Under the pieces are notes generated by a model. The model saw nothing but the letters and a program-made list of their open reading frames with translations. It ran no database searches and was not told the origin of the DNA. Below are positions 14,593 to 21,502 of a DNA stretch of 21,707 nucleotides, in pieces. The stretch comes from an uncultured Corynebacterium sp. (GTDB lineage Bacteria > Actinomycetota > Actinomycetes > Mycobacteriales > Mycobacteriaceae), in NCBI GenBank assembly GCA_943908385.1, contig CALTTF010000027.1, forward strand, positions 1 through 21,707. The letters run 5' to 3'. The position numbers and the translations under genes were made by a program. Position 1 is the stretch's first letter. Each line of letters opens with the position of its first letter.

Positions 14593-15777
14593 ATGACCGC
14601 TCTCATCGTCGACCTCGTGCTCGTTGTGCTCTTTGGCGCGGCGCTCGCGGGCGGTCTGCGGCAGGGGGCGTTTTCGTCGGCGTTCGCGGTTCTCGGCGTT
14701 GTGGCGGGGCTCGTGGTGGGCCTGGGGGCGGCAGGCCTGTTGGTGCGCGTGTCTGATGTGGCGAGCATGCGCGTGCTGCTCCTTCTCGCCACGGTCGTCA
14801 CGTTCGTTGGCGTCGGCAATATTGTCGGCGCGACGGTGGGCGCGGCGCTGCGCGACAGGTTGCGCTCGAAGTCGACGCAGGCGTGGGATTCGGCTCTGGG
14901 GGCGCTGTTGCAGCTCATCATGGCGGTCGTGGTGGCGTGGGTCGTGGCGGTTCCTGTCGCGGCGAACGTCGGCGGACCGCTGGGTAGCGCGGTCCGAGGT
15001 TCGCGAATCCTCGGCGCGATCGACAGCGTTGTGCCCGAGTGGGGTAATAAGGCGCCGGAGCACATTGCACGGCTTATCGACGTCACCGGCCTTCCCCCCT
15101 TGGTTTCTCCCTTCCACGGAGGCGGCGCGGAGGTGGAGGCTCCGGACCCTGCGAGCATCGACGAGGGCGTCGTCGAGGAGGTGCGCTCCAGCATCGTGCA
15201 CGTGGTGGGGGATGCGGAGAGCTGCCGGCGCAGGTTGTCGGGGTCGGGATTCGTGTCGGCGCCGGATTATGTGGTGACGAACGCGCACGTCGTCGCCGGC
15301 ACCGAGACCGTGGAGTTGGACACGGTGCTGGGGCTCAAGCGCGCGACAGTGGTCCTGTACGACCCGGAGGTGGACATCGCGGTGCTGCACGTGCCTAACC
15401 TGGGGCTCGAGCCACTGCGGTCGTCGCCGGGTACAGCGAAAAGCGGCGACGACGCGATGGTCATGGGCTTTCCCGGTAACGGGCCGTTCACGGTTTCGCC
15501 GGTGCGCGTGCGCGAGCGGCTGAATATTTCGGGGCCGAATATCTACGCGACAGGCCGCACCGAGCGTGAGGCGTTCACGCTGCGCGGCAGCATCCGCCAA
15601 GGTAATTCGGGCGGGCCGCTGCTTTCTCCGGCGGGGGAGGTCCTCGGCGTGGTGTTCGGCACGGCCGTCGACGGCCATGAGACGGGATATGCGCTCACGG
15701 TCCGCCAGATGGAGCTGGTCGTGGGGGAGTATGAGGGGCTGACGGAGCCCGTCGATACGCAGGCGTGTGTGTCTTAG
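14593..15777 (+). CDS. marP: MarP-type membrane serine protease (CvpA-like domain plus trypsin-like domain)
   Basis: A 394-residue protein. Four membrane helices form an N-terminal CvpA-like domain (about residues 3-20, 29-50, 60-83 and 102-125). A periplasmic chymotrypsin-fold protease follows, with the triad His232 (TNAHVVAG), Asp261 (DPEVDIAVL) and Ser339 (RQGNSGGPL). Cysteines 211 and 392 sit where mycobacterial MarP has a disulfide that stabilises the active enzyme. MarP protects cells during acid and oxidative stress by processing envelope proteins; that role is from the family. The gene order nth, thioredoxin, Nudix, marP, hydrolase matches mycobacteria. The TAG stop overlaps the TAA stop of the convergent hydrolase gene. 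Confidence 0.95.
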   Translation: MTALIVDLVLVVLFGAALAGGLRQGAFSSAFAVLGVVAGLVVGLGAAGLLVRVSDVASMRVLLLLATVVTFVGVGNIVGATVGAALRDRLRSKSTQAWDSALGALLQLIMAVVVAWVVAVPVAANVGGPLGSAVRGSRILGAIDSVVPEWGNKAPEHIARLIDVTGLPPLVSPFHGGGAEVEAPDPASIDEGVVEEVRSSIVHVVGDAESCRRRLSGSGFVSAPDYVVTNAHVVAGTETVELDTVLGLKRATVVLYDPEVDIAVLHVPNLGLEPLRSSPGTAKSGDDAMVMGFPGNGPFTVSPVRVRERLNISGPNIYATGRTEREAFTLRGSIRQGNSGGPLLSPAGEVLGVVFGTAVDGHETGYALTVRQMELVVGEYEGLTEPVDTQACVS

Positions 15778-16673
15778 GGCAAGAATGTGGCGAGTGCAGC
15801 CACGAAACCCTGCGGGTTCTCCACGTGCGGCACGTTTTTCGTCCCCGCGACAGTGTCGGTGGTAGGTGGGGTTGCCAGACGTTTTGCAGCCCGGGTGTCG
15901 ATGCGCGCCCAGACGGACTGGCGGGGGTGGAGGAGGAGAGTGGGGGCGTCGATAAGCGTGCGCGTTTGGCGTGAGGCGGTGAGCATGCGCGTGTTGCGGA
16001 CGATGCCGCGCAGGGCGTTGTCGATGCGCGCGGCGCGGATACGCAGCTGTAGCGCGTCTTCGAATTCGGATGTGCCTGCGAAACCTGGGGCTGTGTTGAG
16101 CGTCAATTCGCGGCGCCACACCCGCGGGAGGAGTCCGGCGCAGGCGTGGTGCACCCCGATCGGCAGACGCCCCACAGCCACGCGGACCAGCATGAACATC
16201 AATTCCCACGGCCGGGCACGCAGATGCGCGCGCATGTCGCCCGGGTGCGCCGCGGAGACGGATACGAGGCTGGCCGTGCGTTCCGGGTACATGCCCGCGA
16301 ACACCCAGGCGATCGCGCCGCCCGTGTCGTGGCCGACGATGTGTGCGCGGTCGTGGCCTAGCGCCGTGATCGCCCCCGCGATATCGCCTGCCGCGATGCG
16401 CGTCGGGTCGCCCGCTCGAGCTGGAGGTTTGTCCGACATGCCGTAACCGCGCATGTCCATCGCCGCCACGCGGAAACCGCGCTCGGCGAGCGGTGCGATG
16501 ACGCGGCGGAAATCCACCCATGCGCCGAACGTCCCGTGAACGAGCACGATAAGGGGGTCGCGCGGATCACCTGCTACCGCCGCATGCAAGCGGATGCCGC
16601 GCGTGTGTAGCCAGACGTGCTCGTACGGTCCGTCGAGGGCGATCGTCTTCGGGGAAACCGGCTGGGAATTCAT
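15774..16673 (-). CDS. Alpha/beta hydrolase, epoxide-hydrolase-like
   Basis: A 299-residue alpha/beta hydrolase. The oxyanion motif is HGTFGAW (46-52), the nucleophile elbow GHDTGG puts Asp116 where epoxide hydrolases have their nucleophile, and the C-terminal catalytic His is in PHVENPQGF. It takes the place of ephE next to marP in mycobacteria. Two things argue against ordinary epoxide hydrolase activity. There is no tyrosine at all in the cap region after residue 130, and the usual acid loop (G-x-x-D) is replaced by HPRQSVW. A haloalkane- or ester-type substrate is possible. No ribosome-binding site or -10 box precedes ATG 16673, and a terminator lies 12 nt upstream. Confidence 0.85.
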   Translation of the reverse strand: MNSQPVSPKTIALDGPYEHVWLHTRGIRLHAAVAGDPRDPLIVLVHGTFGAWVDFRRVIAPLAERGFRVAAMDMRGYGMSDKPPARAGDPTRIAAGDIAGAITALGHDRAHIVGHDTGGAIAWVFAGMYPERTASLVSVSAAHPGDMRAHLRARPWELMFMLVRVAVGRLPIGVHHACAGLLPRVWRRELTLNTAPGFAGTSEFEDALQLRIRAARIDNALRGIVRNTRMLTASRQTRTLIDAPTLLLHPRQSVWARIDTRAAKRLATPPTTDTVAGTKNVPHVENPQGFVAALATFLP

Positions 16674-16681
16674 GGTTCATG

Positions 16682-16715
16682 AAAAAGCGCCCGGGACGCG
16701 TTGTCCTGGGCGCTT
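16682..16715 (-). terminator. Rho-independent terminator of the holin-like gene
   Basis: A 13-bp stem (16685-16697 with 16703-16715, one G-U pair) has a 5-nt loop. On the minus strand it is followed by a T5 run (16686-16682). It ends the gene whose stop is at 16742, just before the hydrolase gene. Confidence 0.85.
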
Positions 16716-16741
16716 GCCATGCACGCGGTCGTGCGCGGCGT

Positions 16742-17302
16742 TTAGTTGACCTTCGTGGATCCGCCCGCGGTGCGCGGGACGGTGGAGCCGGTGCCGTAGG
16801 AGGTGTAGAGCTCCGAGGTGTCCTTTTCCAGGTTCTTCTGTGCCTGGCCCGGGACGAGGTTCTTCAGCTCGTTGACGGAGTTGATGGTCTTTTCCGGCTT
16901 GCTCATGGCCTTGAAGCGCTTCACACCGATCAGGGCGAGGATGCCCGCGGTGATGATCATGATCAAAAAGACGATGCCGAAGCCCCAGGCGTCATTCGTC
17001 CACAGGGCAATCAGCTTGGCCAGGAAGAAGAAAAAGAAGAAGGACGAAAATGCCGCCACGACACCTGCGGCAACGAGCATGCCGGAGCCGATCGCGGCCT
17101 TCTTTGCTTCGCCGACGATCTCGGTCTTGGCCAGTTCGATTTCGCTGCGGACCAGGCTGGAAACCTGCTCGGTCGCATTGGACACCAAGGTGCCCAGGGA
17201 GTCGCTTCCCGGCTGGGTCACGTCTGTGTCGCGGAGCGGGATGGAATCGACCTTGGCTTTATAGCTCGTCGACCCGCTGGTGTACAGACCCTTGTCGCTC
17301 AT
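16742..17302 (-). CDS. Actinobacterial holin-X-like membrane protein
   Basis: A 186-residue protein. The polar N-terminus (about 1-35) leads into an amphipathic segment with SLVRSEIELAKTEI (about 49-62) that is characteristic of the phage holin/DUF1469 group. Two membrane helices follow at about 72-97 (with an unusual run of seven Phe) and 107-128, then a charged, Lys-rich tail. Despite the family name, chromosomal members are not tied to prophages and their role is unknown, probably in envelope organisation. A membrane protein holds the same place next to ephE in mycobacteria. ATG 17302 has GAGGAAGG upstream. A strong terminator lies downstream. Confidence 0.85.
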   Translation of the reverse strand: MSDKGLYTSGSTSYKAKVDSIPLRDTDVTQPGSDSLGTLVSNATEQVSSLVRSEIELAKTEIVGEAKKAAIGSGMLVAAGVVAAFSSFFFFFFLAKLIALWTNDAWGFGIVFLIMIITAGILALIGVKRFKAMSKPEKTINSVNELKNLVPGQAQKNLEKDTSELYTSYGTGSTVPRTAGGSTKVN

Positions 17303-17359
17303 TTCTGAAACCTTCCTCAGTGCGCAGGGTGCGCAGCTTAATCGTCAGTTGTACCGGAT

Positions 17360-17365
17360 CTTATA
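17360..17365 (-). promoter_or_regulatory. Candidate -10 box of the holin-like gene
   Basis: TATAAG on the minus strand would give a leader of about 50 nt. No clear -35 box is seen. Confidence 0.35.
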
Positions 17366-17380
17366 GTAACGCACAGCACA

Positions 17381-18220
17381 TTATGAGGAGGAGTCCCCGC
17401 GGCCGCGCTGCGCCAACCAAATGCCGAAGGCGGTCAGAGCGGTCACCGTGACCACGACACCTGCGCCGATGCCGATCTCCTTCGCGCCGGGCGGGTCGAA
17501 GAGAGGCTCGGGGTTTTTGAATACACGTGTGTCCCAGCCGTGTTCAGCGGCGTGCTTTTTCAAGCCGCGTTCAGGGTTGACGGCGACGGGGTGGCCGACG
17601 AGGGAGAGCATGGGGACGTCGGTAAGCGAATCTGAGTACGCGTAGCTCGCCGCAAGGTCGTAGTCCTGGCTTTCGACGAGCTCCCTTATCGCCTCCGCCT
17701 TCTGCTCCCCCTTGAGGTAGCGCGTGATTTCCCCGGTGAGTTTGCCGTCGACGACTTCGATCTCGGTGGCGACGACCCGGTCGATGCCCAGCTCCTGCGC
17801 GATGGGCTCCACCAGAAGCGACGCTGAGGCTGACAAGATGACGATGTCGTGGCCACGGTCGCGGTGCCATTCGATAAGTTCGCGCGCCTCGCTGTAGATG
17901 GCGGGGGTGACCACTGTGTTCATGGTCTCGGCGACGACGCGCCGCACATCGGCGACGGGCCACCCGGCGACCATGTCGGCGAGGCGGTCGCGCGTGGCGT
18001 CCATCTTGGAGCTCGACTGCCCGCTGAGCATGTACGACGTTTTTGTGAGGAAGAGCTCGAGCGCGTCGGTGCGCGTGATCATGCCGTTGTCGAGGAACCC
18101 GCGGCCAAATGCGAATGCGGACGAGGTGGCGATGATCGTTTTGTCCAGGTCGAAAAACGCCGCGACGCGCCCGGAATCTGCCCCGGGCGATACGCGGTGT
18201 TTGGCACCTGAATCTGTCAT
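17381..18220 (-). CDS. HAD-IB phosphatase (SerB-like) with C-terminal membrane anchor
   Basis: A 279-residue HAD hydrolase. Motif I is FFDLDKTII with Asp24 and Asp26, motif II is ILSASAS (Ser130), the motif III lysine is near 170-174 (YLKGEQK), and motif IV is YSDSLTDVPML (Asp197, Asp201). The layout is that of the SerB-like HAD-IB family, which acts on phosphoserine-like or lipid phosphates. A hydrophobic helix at about 249-269 near the C-terminus suggests membrane tethering, which soluble SerB lacks. The same gene type faces ssd in mycobacteria with the 6C RNA between, as here. ATG 18220 lies 6 nt after TAGACT on the minus strand, so the mRNA is probably leaderless. Confidence 0.92.
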   Translation of the reverse strand: MTDSGAKHRVSPGADSGRVAAFFDLDKTIIATSSAFAFGRGFLDNGMITRTDALELFLTKTSYMLSGQSSSKMDATRDRLADMVAGWPVADVRRVVAETMNTVVTPAIYSEARELIEWHRDRGHDIVILSASASLLVEPIAQELGIDRVVATEIEVVDGKLTGEITRYLKGEQKAEAIRELVESQDYDLAASYAYSDSLTDVPMLSLVGHPVAVNPERGLKKHAAEHGWDTRVFKNPEPLFDPPGAKEIGIGAGVVVTVTALTAFGIWLAQRGRGDSSS

Positions 18221-18226
18221 GGGGAT

Positions 18227-18232
18227 AGTCTA
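18227..18232 (-). promoter_or_regulatory. -10 box of the HAD phosphatase gene (leaderless)
   Basis: TAGACT on the minus strand is 6 nt before ATG 18220. Confidence 0.45.
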
Positions 18233-18287
18233 CGCCCCCAGCACATGTGCCCGGTCGAAGAATAGTTCGATCATCGCCGAGTCGTCA

Positions 18288-18317
18288 TTGTGTTTGGTTG
18301 TGCCCGTATGCCATAAT
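18288..18317 (+). promoter_or_regulatory. Candidate promoter of the 6C RNA
   Basis: A -35-like TTGTGT (18288-18293) is 18 nt from CATAAT (18312-18317). The predicted start, near 18324, is at the foot of the structured RNA. Confidence 0.45.
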
Positions 18318-18323
18318 TATTCG

Positions 18324-18430
18324 CGCACGGCCCCGATATACAGTGCGGCCGGCCCCGGCCCTACCCCCCCCTTGTGGCCGGGTAACGGCGGCCCGCGCGC
18401 ACCCCCCCGATAGCGCGGGCCGCCCCTATT
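18324..18430 (+). ncRNA. 6C: 6C small RNA
   Basis: Two stem-loops in a row each carry a long run of C in the loop, the defining feature of the actinobacterial 6C RNA. The first pairs CCCGGCC (18354-18360) with GGCCGGG (18376-18382) around a loop with C8 (18364-18371). The second is a perfect 12-bp stem (18387-18398 with 18413-18424) with C7 (18402-18408) in the loop, followed by CCTATTT, and may also terminate the RNA. A weak 5-bp stem (18324-18328 with 18343-18347) comes first. The location between the HAD phosphatase and ssd is that of the mycobacterial 6C/B11 RNA. 6C RNAs act by pairing their C-rich loops to G-rich mRNA segments; targets here are unknown. Exact ends are estimated. Confidence 0.85.
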
Positions 18431-18468
18431 TCCACAGTATTTTGGTGACGTGTCCCGCTAAACCGGGG

Positions 18469-18477
18469 TTATCCACA
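18469..18477 (+). promoter_or_regulatory. Perfect DnaA-box sequence in the ssd leader
   Basis: TTATCCACA equals the strongest consensus DnaA box. It lies 53 nt before the ssd start, with a related TTTCCACA at 18430-18437. It could be a DnaA-responsive control site or chance. Confidence 0.3.
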
Positions 18478-18529
18478 GGGTTGCCGCCTGTCCCTTGAGC
18501 AGGCGTGTGCGCTGGGCGAAGGTGAAGCC

Positions 18530-19588
18530 ATGACCAGCGAAACAGCACCTATTCTCATTGCCGTCGATGACGCTTTGCTGCACCCTGAAGCCACGCACCT
18601 CGCGGCAGCGACAGGCCGCCCGATCATTGATTCGCGGGGCCCGGACGACCTCGTGCGCCATTATTCGCGCGCATTCGCCGTGCTTATCGACGTCGCCCGC
18701 GCCCCCGACCTCGACCCCCTTCCCCCGCGCTCTGGTGTTTTCCTCCTGCGCGGCGATACCGATGTCGACGTCGGCGCTGATTCGGATGCGTTCCTTCTTC
18801 CCGCGCAGGCGGCCGACCTGCTCAAGGCGTTGGGGAGGCTCGCGCTGGCCGCGAAGGATGAAAAGCACGGGGCAGCCGCACCCCAGTCGCGGTCAAGCGC
18901 GGGCACTGTCTTGTCGTTCGTGGGCGCCGCCGGCGGTGTTGGAACGTCCACGTTCGCGGCGGCGGTAGCCCGGGCGGCATCGCAGGACGCAGACCCAGTG
19001 GTGGTGGATGCCCACCGTTATTCCGGCGGGCTCGATCTGCTGCTGGGCGTGGAGGAAGAGATCGGTGCGCGGTGGGGCGAGATCGAGATCGGGGAAGGGT
19101 CCGTCGACCGGGCGCAGCTCCGCCGGGCGCTACCCCGAACCAGGGACGGGATCGCGGTGCTCACCTGCGCACGGACGACGGTGCCTGCCGCAGCAGCGAA
19201 GAGTCTGCGTGCGGAAGTGGACCGCGTGACCACGGTCCTAGGCGCCGGCGGACTCACAGTGGTGGACGCACCACCGGACGCGCTTCCGAACCGGTGTGAC
19301 CACACCTTCGTCGTCGTGCCCGGGGAAGTGCGGGCGGCTGCGGCAGCGGCGCTGATCAGTGCGGAGTGCCGTGCGGCGAATACCCCGGTGTCGCTGGTGC
19401 TGCGGCACCGCGGCTGGTCGGGGTTGAGCGCGCAGGAAGTCGAGCGGGTGGCTGGCGCGGACGTGGTCGCGGAAGTCAAGCACCTGCCGCGGCTGGTGCG
19501 CACGTGCGAGGTCGACGGGTTGCCAGTGCGTTTGCCTTCTCCGCTGGCCGCCTCAGCGGAAAAGGTGCTGGAGGCCGCCAATGGATAA
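18530..19588 (+). CDS. ssd: Septum-site/CpaE-like P-loop protein of the Tad locus
   Basis: A 352-residue protein. The N-terminal part (about 1-105) is receiver-like and poorly conserved. A linker follows, then a MinD/ParA-type P-loop domain (about 124-350). The deviant Walker A reads GAAGGVGTST (132-141): both lysines expected in KGGxGKS/T are replaced, so ATP binding or hydrolysis is doubtful. In Tad systems CpaE helps place the pilus machinery at the pole, and the mycobacterial homologue Ssd affects septation. The start ATG 18530 has GAAGGTGA just upstream. It is the first gene of the ssd-tadA-tadB-tadC operon and overlaps tadA by 8 nt. Confidence 0.88.
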   Translation: MTSETAPILIAVDDALLHPEATHLAAATGRPIIDSRGPDDLVRHYSRAFAVLIDVARAPDLDPLPPRSGVFLLRGDTDVDVGADSDAFLLPAQAADLLKALGRLALAAKDEKHGAAAPQSRSSAGTVLSFVGAAGGVGTSTFAAAVARAASQDADPVVVDAHRYSGGLDLLLGVEEEIGARWGEIEIGEGSVDRAQLRRALPRTRDGIAVLTCARTTVPAAAAKSLRAEVDRVTTVLGAGGLTVVDAPPDALPNRCDHTFVVVPGEVRAAAAAALISAECRAANTPVSLVLRHRGWSGLSAQEVERVAGADVVAEVKHLPRLVRTCEVDGLPVRLPSPLAASAEKVLEAANG

Positions 19589-20726
19589 GGCATCGATCGT
19601 GATGAAGGTGCAGCGCCGCCTCGCAGAAGACCCAGCGCAGAATTCCCCGGCGGAGCTCGCGGCACTGATCCGCGAAGAAGCGGTGGTGATCAGCGACCTC
19701 GACGTTTTGGACATTATGAGGGCACTGCGGGATGAGACGGTCGGGATCGGCCCGCTCGAGCAGGTGCTGGCCCAAGGCGGGGTCACGGATATCTGCGTCA
19801 ACGGTCCCGACGACATCTTCTTCGACCGTGGCCGCGGACTGGAACGCGCCAGTCTCACGCTTGGTGGGGAAGCGGAGGTCAGGCGTTTGGCGACACGGCT
19901 CGCCAGCAGTTGCGGCTGCCGTCTCGACGATGCGCGTCCCTTCGCCGACGGCCACATTTCGCGTGACGACGGCACTGTTCTCCGCTTCCATGCCGTCCTT
20001 TCCCCCACCGCGAACTGCGGGACCTGCATGTCGTTGCGCGTGCTCCGGAATAAGACAGCCACCTTGGATCAGATTCAGGCTTCGGGAGGAGTGGACGGGG
20101 AAAGGGCGGGGGTGCTTAAGGGGATCGTCGATAAGCGGAAAGCTTTTCTCGTTGTCGGCGGAACCGGAACGGGCAAGACGACGCTGCTCGCGGCGATGCT
20201 GGCGGAAGTTGCGGCGCACGAGCGCATTGTGGCGATCGAGGACACCGTCGAGCTCACGCCCGCGCATCCGCACGTGGTGAATCTGACCTCGCGCGGCGCG
20301 AATGCGGAAGGCGCAGGCGAGATCACCATCGCTGACCTGCTGCGGCAGTCGCTGCGCATGCGTCCCGACAGGATTGTGGTGGGGGAGATCCGCGGCGCCG
20401 AGGTCGTCGACCTGCTCGCGGCGCTCAATACCGGGCATGACGGCGGCGCGGGCACCGTCCACGCGAATTCGATTGAGGAAGTTCCTGCGCGCCTGGAGGC
20501 ACTCGCCGTGCTCGGTGGCCTCGGCCGTGAGGCGCTGCACTCGCAGCTAGCCGCCGCCGTCGATGTCGTCGTGGTGATGCGTCGTGGCTCTGACGGGGTG
20601 CGGCGTGTCCACCAGATCGGCGTGCTGGACGGCAACCCCGTGGTCCCGCGGGTGGTGTGGGACGCTGACACCGGCCCGGGCGACGGCTACGACGCGCTGC
20701 TGCGCGAACTGGGGGTCGCCGCATGA
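19581..20726 (+). CDS. tadA: Tad/Flp pilus secretion ATPase (TadA/CpaF)
   Basis: A 381-residue secretion ATPase of the VirB11/CpaF group. The N-terminal helical region covers about 1-60, followed by the N-domain with GVTDICVNGPDDIFFDRG. The ATPase core has Walker A GGTGTGKTT (193-201), an Asp box with Glu220 (AIEDTVEL), Walker B RIVVGEIRGAE with Glu269, and a His box GTVHANS with His294. All catalytic elements are intact. As a hexamer it would drive assembly of Flp pili through the TadB/TadC inner-membrane platform. GGAGG lies 6 nt before ATG 19581, inside the end of ssd, and the stop overlaps the tadB start (ATGA). Confidence 0.95.
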   Translation: MDKASIVMKVQRRLAEDPAQNSPAELAALIREEAVVISDLDVLDIMRALRDETVGIGPLEQVLAQGGVTDICVNGPDDIFFDRGRGLERASLTLGGEAEVRRLATRLASSCGCRLDDARPFADGHISRDDGTVLRFHAVLSPTANCGTCMSLRVLRNKTATLDQIQASGGVDGERAGVLKGIVDKRKAFLVVGGTGTGKTTLLAAMLAEVAAHERIVAIEDTVELTPAHPHVVNLTSRGANAEGAGEITIADLLRQSLRMRPDRIVVGEIRGAEVVDLLAALNTGHDGGAGTVHANSIEEVPARLEALAVLGGLGREALHSQLAAAVDVVVVMRRGSDGVRRVHQIGVLDGNPVVPRVVWDADTGPGDGYDALLRELGVAA

Positions 20727-21502
20727 CTGCGCTGCTGCTCGCCGCCGCTTTCGCCCTCGCTCCCGCACATCCGGTCCACCGCGTCGGGCCCGCCGAGTCC
20801 GCTCCCCGCACACGAAACCTTGCCGCCTTGCTGCCTGTTCTGTCCGCGCTGGCGGCCCCCATTGTTCTGGCCACAGACCGGTTACTCGTCGTCCTCGCCG
20901 CGGGCGTGGCGTGTGCGACATGCGCACACACTGTCGTGCGGGCACGACGCGCGAAAGCTGCCATTGCCCGACTCGAAGCGACCGCGACGTACCTCGGCCA
21001 CCTCGTCGCCGCCCTCCGCGCCGGATCCACGGTCGCCGACGCCTGCGCCCGCGCCGCCGACCAGCTTCCCGACAGCACTCCTGTTGACCTCGCCCGCGAA
21101 CTCGGACGCGCCGCCGCCCACGCGCGCCGCGGCGGCAACGGTGCCTCGGTGCTCGCCGACTCGCCCGTGGCCGAACTCCGCGACGCCGGCGCCCTCTGGC
21201 TCTTATCTACCCGCCTCGGAATTCCCATGGCTGACCTGCTAGATAGCGCCCGCTCGCGCATTGACAATGCCCTGCGTCACCGGCAAACGACGTCCGCGGC
21301 CCTTGCCGGACCACGCGCCACCGCCGTCGTGCTCTCCGTTCTTCCCCTCGCCGGAATCCTCATGGGCCAGGCGATGGGTGCCCGCCCCGTCGCGCTGCTT
21401 ACCGGCGGCGGTCTCGGCAGTCTGCTTCTGCTCGGCGGCACAGCCCTGGTGTGCGCCGGGTTCTACACCTCGCAATTCATCATCGGGAGGGCCGCCGCAT
21501 GA
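20723..21502 (+). CDS. tadB: Tad pilus inner-membrane platform protein TadB
   Basis: A 259-residue membrane protein. N-terminal hydrophobic segments lie at about residues 1-15, 33-51 and 52-71. A cytoplasmic T2SSF (GspF-like) domain covers about 85-195, with the family stretch YLGHLVAALRAGSTVADAC. Two C-terminal helices lie at about 197-218 and 225-250. It would form the membrane platform with TadC that couples TadA ATP hydrolysis to pilin extraction. It overlaps tadA and tadC by 4 nt each (ATGA), typical of one tightly coupled operon. It is on the short side for TadB, as in other actinobacteria. Confidence 0.88.
   Translation: MTALLLAAAFALAPAHPVHRVGPAESAPRTRNLAALLPVLSALAAPIVLATDRLLVVLAAGVACATCAHTVVRARRAKAAIARLEATATYLGHLVAALRAGSTVADACARAADQLPDSTPVDLARELGRAAAHARRGGNGASVLADSPVAELRDAGALWLLSTRLGIPMADLLDSARSRIDNALRHRQTTSAALAGPRATAVVLSVLPLAGILMGQAMGARPVALLTGGGLGSLLLLGGTALVCAGFYTSQFIIGRAAA

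Noticed and set aside
13840..16521. 893-codon open frame on the minus strand
   Set aside because: It runs antisense through the Nudix and marP genes, is Arg/His/Pro-rich with no family motif, and is a by-product of high-GC codon bias.
16742..17302. Prophage, suggested by the holin-like family
   Set aside because: No other phage genes are present, and a membrane protein gene occupies the same place in mycobacterial chromosomes.
17303..17380. Ms1-type RNA downstream of the HAD phosphatase, as in mycobacteria
   Set aside because: Only 78 nt separate the two genes, too short for that roughly 300-nt RNA.
18428..18477. Replication origin
   Set aside because: A perfect DnaA box is present, but there is no cluster of boxes, no AT-rich region and no dnaA/dnaN nearby.
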